Of a DNA stretch of 17,992 nucleotides, positions 5,972-11,365 are shown one piece after another. The DNA comes from AC-37 sp036382905 (lineage in GTDB: Bacteria; Actinomycetota; Thermoleophilia; Solirubrobacterales; Thermoleophilaceae). Position 1 is the stretch's first letter; every line of letters starts with the position of its first letter. Position numbers and translations under genes: made by a program. The stretch covers positions 1-17,992 of the forward strand of contig DASVPL010000197.1 of NCBI GenBank assembly GCA_036382905.1. The letters run 5' to 3'. The notes below the pieces were generated by a model. The model saw nothing but the letters and a program-made list of their open reading frames with translations. It did not search any database and was not told where the DNA came from.

Positions 5972-6634
5972 GTGTCAGAGCGCCTCGTCGACATCAGCCA
6001 CCCGATCGCGGACGGGACGATCACGTACCCGGGCCTGCCCGCGCCCGAGATCTCGGAGCACCTCACCCGCGACGAGGCCGAGGAGCACTACGCCCCGGGC
6101 GTCAGGTTCCACATCGGACGCATATGCATGATCGCCAACACCGGCACGTACGTGGACTCGCCGTTCCACCGCTTCGAGGACGGCGTCGACCTCGCCGGCC
6201 TCGAGCTGCGCCGGCTCGCGGGGCGGCCCGGGATCGTGGTGGACCCGCCGCTCGACGACGGGCGCGCGATCGAGGCCGTCGCCTTCCACGACCTCGACCT
6301 CGCGGACCGGGCGGTGCTCGTCCGGACCGGCTGGGACCGACACTGGGGCACGCCCGAGTACGGCGTCGGCTACCCGTTCCTGACCGCCGCGGCGGGCGAG
6401 TTCCTGCTCGAGGCGGGCGCGGCGATCGTCGGCATCGACTCGCTCAACGTCGACGACGACACCGACCCGCAGCGCCCGGTCCATACGACCCTTCTGGGCG
6501 CGGGCATCCCGATCTGCGAGCACCTCTGCAACCTGACGGCCCTCCCCACCTGGGGCTTCCGCTTCCACGCCGCCCCCGTGAAGGTCGAGGGCCTGGGCAC
6601 CTTCCCGGTGCGCGCCTACGCGGAGCTCGACTGA
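5972..6634 (+). CDS. Cyclase / kynurenine-formamidase-family metal-dependent hydrolase, variant metal site
   Basis: The 220-aa protein matches the cyclase family (includes arylformamidase KynB), which hydrolyses amide or ester bonds in small aromatic and other substrates. Family features are the start LVDISHPIADGTITYPGLP, the central TGTYVDSPFHRFEDG, LVRTGWDRHWG and the GIDSLNVDD segment followed by a conserved His (HTTLL) and CEHLCNL. The canonical metal motif H-x-G-T-H-x-D-x-P-x-H is here N56-T-G-T-Y60-V-D62-S-P-F-H66: both leading His are replaced while Asp62 and His66 remain. The protein may therefore use another metal arrangement or another chemistry. It stands alone, far from recognisable tryptophan-catabolism genes, so KynB itself is not supported. 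The family is firm; the substrate is unknown. Confidence 0.85.
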   Translation: MSERLVDISHPIADGTITYPGLPAPEISEHLTRDEAEEHYAPGVRFHIGRICMIANTGTYVDSPFHRFEDGVDLAGLELRRLAGRPGIVVDPPLDDGRAIEAVAFHDLDLADRAVLVRTGWDRHWGTPEYGVGYPFLTAAAGEFLLEAGAAIVGIDSLNVDDDTDPQRPVHTTLLGAGIPICEHLCNLTALPTWGFRFHAAPVKVEGLGTFPVRAYAELD

Positions 6635-6693
6635 GCTCCCTACAGCGGCGGTAGTGAAGTAGCGTCTGTCCGCCATCCGGCCGGAGCCCGCGA

Positions 6694-7197
6694 ATGCCTG
6701 ACGCCTCGGACGAAGCCAATGACATAGTCGACGAAGTGCTCGATGCCCTGATGCCCAACGCCAACTACTGGGCACCGCGGACCATCGACGACGGGGCTGC
6801 TCCTGCCCCAGAGCAGGTGCGCGGAAAAGCGGGAGGCGATGGCGAGGACCGAGTTCGCTACTTCGCCGGGCCGGAAGCTCTAGAGGTCCTGGCGTGGATC
6901 GCAACGTCGGTGGTCGTTCCTTTGATCGTCGGAGTCGCATCGAACCGCATCGACGCGCGTCTCCAGGCCGGGAGCGTGCCGGAACCACCCCGGCCGAGGG
7001 GCCAGACTGAAGCGATGGCGGCAGTGGCGGACGCCATTGCGCGCCGCCAACCTCACACCGACGATCGCGACAGCGTCGAGTTGGCGGAGGAGCACGTCCG
7101 TCTGCTTCTGATCGATTACGGCTGGCCGGCGAAGGAAGCGCTCAGCGACGCCACCGAGATCGTCGGGCGCGTAAGCCGCCGCCTCCGTTCGCAGTGA
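6694..7197 (+). CDS. Hypothetical protein with one central membrane helix (167 aa), first gene of an unassigned pair
   Basis: The start ATG 6694 has GGAG 7 nt upstream, and a TAGCGT at 6660-6665 could serve as a -10. Residues 1-58 are acidic and probably partly disordered. Residues 63-83 (EALEVLAWIATSVVVPLIVG) form one hydrophobic helix. After a Pro-rich stretch (95-103), residues 104-167 look like two or three amphipathic helices ending in a basic tail (VSRRLRSQ). I recognise no family. Codon choice is less extreme in G/C than in housekeeping neighbours such as nrdJ. The stop overlaps the next gene's GTG by 4 nt (GTGA), so the two proteins are almost certainly made together; a membrane anchor for the soluble partner is a reasonable inference. 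Confidence 0.75.
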   Translation: MPDASDEANDIVDEVLDALMPNANYWAPRTIDDGAAPAPEQVRGKAGGDGEDRVRYFAGPEALEVLAWIATSVVVPLIVGVASNRIDARLQAGSVPEPPRPRGQTEAMAAVADAIARRQPHTDDRDSVELAEEHVRLLLIDYGWPAKEALSDATEIVGRVSRRLRSQ

Positions 7198-8228
7198 AGC
7201 CAACGTCCGCCGACAGCGCGCCGCGAGAGCTTTCGCGGCGGCGAGATCACGTACTCGTAAAGAGCGCTGCCGGTTCGCAACACGTCAGGAACGAGTTCCT
7301 GAGGCGACGGCTGCAGGCTGTCGCGGCCGGCCTGCCCGAAACCCCCGCGCGAGATCCGAAAGATGACGCCAAGTCGCAAGCGCCGGCCCTGAAGCGCGTC
7401 GAGGGATCTTCAACCGGTGCGCGAATCTTCGCCCCGCAATTCGGCAACGAACTTTCGGCGAGCGACCACGCCGCGTTGTGGGAGGACTTCGTCGCGCGGT
7501 GGTTCGGCGACGACAACGAGGACGCCACGGATGAGCTGATGCGGGCAGTCGGCGACGCGATCATGTCCCGCGACCGCGACCTCGTTCTGGAAATCCTCGA
7601 CGCACTCTGGCGCGACAGGTGGATCCTCGATCAGACGCTTGCCGCGTGGCTCCGCGAGTGGTCGTTCAGCCCCCAGTTCGGCGACTTCCGCGCACGCGTG
7701 CGCGATGCACCTGAGGAGCTTGATCGCGCGTTCGACGAGTTGAGAGGTGCGATCGCCGCGGCCCAGGACGCGCTCGATCTGGATTCCTTCCTCGCGCGAC
7801 TCCACACCCTGTTGCCGATCGCGCATTACGCGCGCCGCGTCGCTGACGTCGCGGACCACCCAGACGCAGCCAAGCACTCGCGATTCTCCGAGGAGGCGTG
7901 GGTCGACGCCACCGGCGTGATAACCCGAGCTGTCTTGGGAGCCGCCGAAAACAAGCCGGGTGACATGTGGGTGCGATCGCGCGTGGATGCCCTGACGCCA
8001 GTCCGGCCGGAACCTCGTGGTCTGCGCCGGTCACTCCGTTACTACGTGGCGCGCTTGGAATTTCCACGCGTCTGGGTCGACGCTGTACTCGAGTGGCAAG
8101 CAGGGGGCGGGGCCCCGCCCTCGTGGTTGACGACCTACGACGACCTGACGCTCGCGTCGCTGGCGGTTACCGCGTTTCCGGGGGGATCGAGCGCGGCGTT
8201 CCGCCGCCCGCCCGCCCCGTCAGGTTGA
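7194..8228 (+). CDS. Hypothetical Trp-rich helical protein (344 aa), second gene of the pair
   Basis: It starts at GTG 7194 inside the stop of the preceding gene. Residues 1-75 are basic, Pro/Lys/Arg-rich and probably flexible; 90-300 look almost entirely helical, with many tryptophans (W96, W103, W139, W143, W152, W156). The motif F-x-PQFG occurs twice (FAPQFGN at about 79-85 and FSPQFGD at about 158-164), spaced 79 residues, which may mark a repeated module. There is no P-loop, nuclease motif, signal peptide or membrane helix I can identify. The last 30 residues are translated from DNA that also encodes the end of the convergent DUF763 gene (94-bp overlap), so this C-terminus may be a run-on. 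Function unknown. Confidence 0.7.
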   Translation: MKPTSADSAPRELSRRRDHVLVKSAAGSQHVRNEFLRRRLQAVAAGLPETPARDPKDDAKSQAPALKRVEGSSTGARIFAPQFGNELSASDHAALWEDFVARWFGDDNEDATDELMRAVGDAIMSRDRDLVLEILDALWRDRWILDQTLAAWLREWSFSPQFGDFRARVRDAPEELDRAFDELRGAIAAAQDALDLDSFLARLHTLLPIAHYARRVADVADHPDAAKHSRFSEEAWVDATGVITRAVLGAAENKPGDMWVRSRVDALTPVRPEPRGLRRSLRYYVARLEFPRVWVDAVLEWQAGGGAPPSWLTTYDDLTLASLAVTAFPGGSSAAFRRPPAPSG

Positions 8229-9349
8229 GCACTCCGCGCGGGCCCCGGCGCCCCCTCCCCCGGCTCCGCGAACTTCGCCAGCCGCCGGAACGCCTTCACC
8301 CGCTCGCTGCGCTCCACCCCACGCGCGCCGTTCAGCGCGCTCTCCAGGATCGACACGGTCCGGTCGTAGGTCGCCCGATCGACCGGGAACGGCGTGCCGT
8401 CCTTGCCGCCGTGGGCGAACGCGTACCGCGCCGGGTCCCGCGTGCTGGCACGCGTCCCGTAGACCAGCTCGCTCACGAGCGCCAGCGAGCGCAGCGTCTT
8501 CGGCCCCACCCCCTGGATCCCGAGCAGCTCCTCGAACGAGCTCGGCGCAGCGGCGTAGGTCTTCAACAGGATCCGGTCGATGTAGGCCGGATTCACGTCG
8601 TCGAGCTTCAGCTCGTGCCGGCGCGGCATGACCAGCTCGGAGGCCCGCGCGATCGCGTCGAGCGACCGCTTCGGGTCGGAGGCGGCGAGCTCCACGGCGG
8701 CCGCGCGCGCGTCGGCGCTCTCCGCGGCCACGAAGTTCACGAGCACGTCCCCGCGCGCGTCGTCGCACACCGCCGCGTGCGGCTCCTCGACGAAGCTGTC
8801 GACGCTCTCGCCGAGCCAGTGGAAGCGCCGCGCCGACTTGGTCTCGTCGGACATGCCCTGCTGGATCACCGCCCAGCTGCCGTCGGCCAGGAACATGAAC
8901 GAGTGGTGGTAGAGCTGATGACCGCTCTGAACGGCCGTGTTGTCGACCTTCGCCGACACCTTGCTCGCCCGCACGAGCGGCGCCGGATCGCGCCCCAGTC
9001 GCTCGCAGAAGCGCTCGATCTCCGACGGCGTGCGGCGCGATGTCGCCCCCTTCCCGCCGGCCACGAAGAAGCCGAGCTCGTGCTCGAGCCCGCGGACCCC
9101 CTCCTTCAACGCTCCGGTGGCCGTGGTGGTCACCCCCGACGAGTGCCAGTCGAAGCCAAGAACGCACGCGAACGCCTGGAACCAGTGCGGGTCCGACAGC
9201 CGCCGCAGGATCTCCGCGGTACCGAGCTCGGACGCCATGAACACCACGATCTCCCGCGAGAGGCGCGTCATCCGCTGGAACAGCCAGGCGGGGGCGCGCC
9301 CCCCGTGGAGCGGGAGGTCGGCGGTTCCGGTGCGGCGGCGTGAGGCCAC
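8135..9349 (-). CDS. DUF763 family protein with a helix-hairpin-helix motif
   Basis: The protein (404 aa from GTG 9349) opens ASRRRTGTADLPLHGGRAP and continues with the family-typical GVTTTATGALKEG, SGHQLYHHSFMF, WAVIQQGM and RFHWLGE segments. A helix-hairpin-helix (LLGIQGVGPKTLRSLALVSE, about residues 274-293) suggests nucleic-acid contact. DUF763 members occur in bacteria and archaea; their biochemical role is not established to my knowledge. A longer frame reaches 9547 but would cover the divergent rhodanese start. GTG 9349 gives the family N-terminus and has TACCCT 7 nt upstream. The last 40 or so residues (Gly/Pro/Ala-rich) look unlike the family and coincide with the overlap with the gene from the left, suggesting the original stop was lost. 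Confidence 0.85.
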   Translation of the reverse strand: MASRRRTGTADLPLHGGRAPAWLFQRMTRLSREIVVFMASELGTAEILRRLSDPHWFQAFACVLGFDWHSSGVTTTATGALKEGVRGLEHELGFFVAGGKGATSRRTPSEIERFCERLGRDPAPLVRASKVSAKVDNTAVQSGHQLYHHSFMFLADGSWAVIQQGMSDETKSARRFHWLGESVDSFVEEPHAAVCDDARGDVLVNFVAAESADARAAAVELAASDPKRSLDAIARASELVMPRRHELKLDDVNPAYIDRILLKTYAAAPSSFEELLGIQGVGPKTLRSLALVSELVYGTRASTRDPARYAFAHGGKDGTPFPVDRATYDRTVSILESALNGARGVERSERVKAFRRLAKFAEPGEGAPGPARSAQPDGAGGRRNAALDPPGNAVTASDASVRSS

Positions 9350-9356
9350 GACAAGC

Positions 9357-9362
9357 AGGGTA
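9357..9362 (-). promoter_or_regulatory. Candidate -10 box for the DUF763 gene
   Basis: On the minus strand TACCCT ends 7 nt before GTG 9349. Its first two bases, TA, pair with the TA that begins the plus-strand box at 9361, so the two divergent promoters share two base pairs. Confidence 0.45.
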
Positions 9363-9366
9363 GGTT
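9361..9366 (+). promoter_or_regulatory. Candidate -10 box for the rhodanese gene
   Basis: TAGGTT ends 8 nt before GTG 9375 and overlaps the oppositely directed box at 9357-9362. No Shine-Dalgarno sequence lies between box and start. Confidence 0.45.
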
Positions 9367-9374
9367 CAGCGTCG

Positions 9375-9770
9375 GTGGCCACGATCGACGACTTGCTGGA
9401 GCGCGCGCGGGAGGACCTCCAGCGCGTTACCCCGGAGGAGGCCGCGGCCGCCGTGGCCGAACGCGACGCGCTGCTGCTCGACATCCGCGCCGACTCGCAG
9501 CGCGCCGCCGACGGCACCGTCCCGCAGGCGCGCTTCGTGGCACGCAACGTGCTCGAGTGGCGGCTGGACCCCGCCTGCGAGCACCGCGATCCGGACCTCG
9601 CCAGCTACGAGCGCCCGGTGATCCTCATGTGCAACGAGGGCTACCAGTCGAGCCTCGCGGCGGCGACCCTGCGGGAGCTCGGCGTGGACGCCACCGACAT
9701 GGTCGGCGGCTTCCAGGCCTGGCGCGACGCCGGGCTGCCGACCGCCACGGACGAGCCGGATACGGCCTAG
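9375..9770 (+). CDS. Single-domain rhodanese-like sulfurtransferase
   Basis: Rhodanese domains carry a persulfide on a loop cysteine and transfer sulfur to thiol or cyanide acceptors in the cytoplasm. The 131-aa product has LLLDIRADSQRAADGTVPQA near the start, the active-site loop CNEGYQSS with Cys86, and the closing GLPTATDE after VGGFQAWRDAG, all in normal order for a single domain. No signal peptide or fused domain is present. GTG 9375 was chosen over upstream in-frame starts, which would run back through the divergent DUF763 gene. Its TAG stop abuts the TTA (minus-strand TAA) of the next gene with no spacer. The divergent pairing with DUF763 may be functional or accidental; the acceptor is unknown. 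Confidence 0.9.
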   Translation: MATIDDLLERAREDLQRVTPEEAAAAVAERDALLLDIRADSQRAADGTVPQARFVARNVLEWRLDPACEHRDPDLASYERPVILMCNEGYQSSLAAATLRELGVDATDMVGGFQAWRDAGLPTATDEPDTA

Positions 9771-10712
9771 TTAGGCGTTCTCGTCGCGCTCGACGCGCGG
9801 CGACTCGACGCCGGCCCGCACCGCCTCGAGCTGCGCGGCGAACGCCAGCCCGCCGAACAGAGCCACCGACGTCAGGAACGCCCACAGCAGCACCCCGATC
9901 GTCCCCGCGAGGGGCCCGTAGGTCTGCCCGAACGACTCCGCCACGTCGATGTAGAGCGCCAGCACGCCCATGAACACGAGCCACAGCAGCGCCGACGCGC
10001 CGGCTCCGAAGGCAAGCCACGACGGCTCGGGCTGGTGCCGGCGCGGCGAGTACACGAACAGGATCGACACCGACGCGACCACGAACGCAAGTCCGAGCGG
10101 CCAGCGCACGATCGCCCAGAAGGAGTCGAAGCCGTCGCTCCACCCGGCCGCGTCGCGTATGGCGGACCCGCCGACGAGAAGCACCAGGGAGAGCACCGCC
10201 AGCACCCCGGCCGACAGGGCGATCACGAGGGCCACGCCGTACTTGCGCGGGAACGGGCGGTCCCGCTCGGTCCCGTAGATCCGGTTGGCCCCGCGCTCGA
10301 TCTGCGCCATCGCCTGCGTGCCCGCGATCAGAGCCGCCACGAACCCGCCGACCAGCGCCGTCTCCCCGGACTCGCGCGCGGCGGCGCCGCTGCCCTGCCG
10401 CAGCGCGTCGGTGAGGATCTCGCCCGCCGCGCCCGGTGCCAGATCCGTGACGAGAGCCTCCACCACCCGGCGGAACGAGTCCTGGTCGAGCGCCGCCGCG
10501 AGGCCGACCACGGCTATCAGGGCGGGTACGAGCGTGAGCGTCAACTGAAAGGCAAGCGCGCGCGAGTGGCTGAACGCGTCGGCCGCGCGAAAGCGCGCGA
10601 TCGTGTCGACCAGGAGTTTCCTGCGCCCGGTGCGCAGCAGCGTCTCGAGCGCCTCGTCGCCCTCGAGCTCGCCACGGGTGCGCGGAACGGCGGTCGCGGT
10701 CGACACGGTCAT
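9771..10712 (-). CDS. YihY/BrkB-family inner membrane protein
   Basis: The 313-aa protein has about six hydrophobic segments (53-75, 117-137, 159-183, 200-221, 235-255, 267-295). Family hallmarks are the ALAFQLTLTLVPAL segment in the first helix and YGPLAGTIGVLLWAFLTSV near the end, matching the YihY/BrkB family once misnamed ribonuclease BN. Members are polytopic membrane proteins whose transported substrate, if any, is not settled. The N-terminus is a short cytoplasmic amphipathic region (15-45). The C-terminus is charged (ESPRVERDENA). ATG 10712 gives the family N-terminus; neither a clear ribosome binding site nor a TANNNT box is visible. It is divergent from the cupin gene across 91 bp, and its stop touches the rhodanese stop. 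Confidence 0.88.
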   Translation of the reverse strand: MTVSTATAVPRTRGELEGDEALETLLRTGRRKLLVDTIARFRAADAFSHSRALAFQLTLTLVPALIAVVGLAAALDQDSFRRVVEALVTDLAPGAAGEILTDALRQGSGAAARESGETALVGGFVAALIAGTQAMAQIERGANRIYGTERDRPFPRKYGVALVIALSAGVLAVLSLVLLVGGSAIRDAAGWSDGFDSFWAIVRWPLGLAFVVASVSILFVYSPRRHQPEPSWLAFGAGASALLWLVFMGVLALYIDVAESFGQTYGPLAGTIGVLLWAFLTSVALFGGLAFAAQLEAVRAGVESPRVERDENA

Positions 10713-10803
10713 GCATCTTGCTGATGTCTTCCATTCCGGGTCGCCCCGCCCACCCGACCCGCCGCACGTTCAGGCGCGCAGCGCGGCGGGGTACTCGGGA
10801 CGC

Positions 10804-11343
10804 ATGACCAAGCGACAGGTGGAGGATCCGGTCGGGCGCCAGCGACTCGCGTTCGAGCTGGGCACGAACGACGACGGCACCGAGACCGTGCTCGTCGAGT
10901 GCTGGGTCGACCCGGGGGGCGGTGTCCCGCCGCACATCCACCCGCACCAGACCGAGGTCTTCGAGGTGGTCGAGGGCGAGATGACCTTCACCGCCGGCCG
11001 CACGAAGCAGGTCGCGCGCGCGGGCGAGACGGTCACGGTCCCGCCCGGCACCCGCCACGCCTACGAGAACAGGAGCGCGAGCAGCGCGTACATGCGCTGC
11101 GTCGCCACGCCGGCGGCCGGCCTCCAGGACTTCCTCGAGACCACCGCGCAGCTCTCCCGCCAGGGCCACATCATGCGGATCGGCCCGCTGCGAGGGCCGG
11201 GCAGCCTGCGCGGCCTGCCGAAGCTCGCGGCCATGCTCGAGCGCCATCGGGAGAACACGGTGATCCTGATGCCGCCGCCGCTGGTCCAGCGCCTCGTGCT
11301 CTTCCCGCTCGCGCGGTTCGCGGATCGCTCGCGGCGCGGTTGA
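10804..11343 (+). CDS. Cupin-domain protein
   Basis: The 179-aa product is a single cupin beta-barrel. Motif 1 is complete (GGVPPHIHPHQTEVFEVVEG: His44, His46, Glu51) and so is motif 2 (GETVTVPPGTRHAYEN, His85), so all four usual metal ligands are present. After the barrel, residues 100-179 form a helical tail rich in Arg and Leu (RLVLFPLARFADRSRRG at the end), a layout seen in cupins that are not classical dioxygenases. Substrate cannot be inferred. I chose ATG 10804, since the longer frame from 10603 would overlap the divergent YihY gene and adds no domain. TACTCG at 10792-10797 is only an approximate -10. The LuxR-type gene follows 22 nt downstream and may be partly co-transcribed. Confidence 0.88.
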   Translation: MTKRQVEDPVGRQRLAFELGTNDDGTETVLVECWVDPGGGVPPHIHPHQTEVFEVVEGEMTFTAGRTKQVARAGETVTVPPGTRHAYENRSASSAYMRCVATPAAGLQDFLETTAQLSRQGHIMRIGPLRGPGSLRGLPKLAAMLERHRENTVILMPPPLVQRLVLFPLARFADRSRRG

Positions 11344-11351
11344 ACGACCCT

Positions 11352-11357
11352 TACCAT
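11352..11357 (+). promoter_or_regulatory. Candidate -10 box for the first LuxR-type gene
   Basis: TACCAT ends 8 nt before ATG 11366, in the short gap after the cupin stop. It would give the regulator pair its own, nearly leaderless promoter. Confidence 0.4.
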
Positions 11358-11365
11358 GGCGCGGG

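Noticed and set aside
8105..8120. Perfect palindrome GGGCGGGGCCCCGCCC as a terminator
   Set aside because: It lies within both convergent coding frames, has no loop or T-run, and such palindromes are expected in very GC-rich DNA.
9350..9547. N-terminal extension of the DUF763 frame to 470 aa
   Set aside because: It would cover the start of the rhodanese gene, and the family N-terminus (RRTGTADLPLHGG) begins right after GTG 9349.
10603..10803. N-terminal extension of the cupin frame
   Set aside because: It overlaps the start of the divergent YihY-type gene and adds no recognisable domain.
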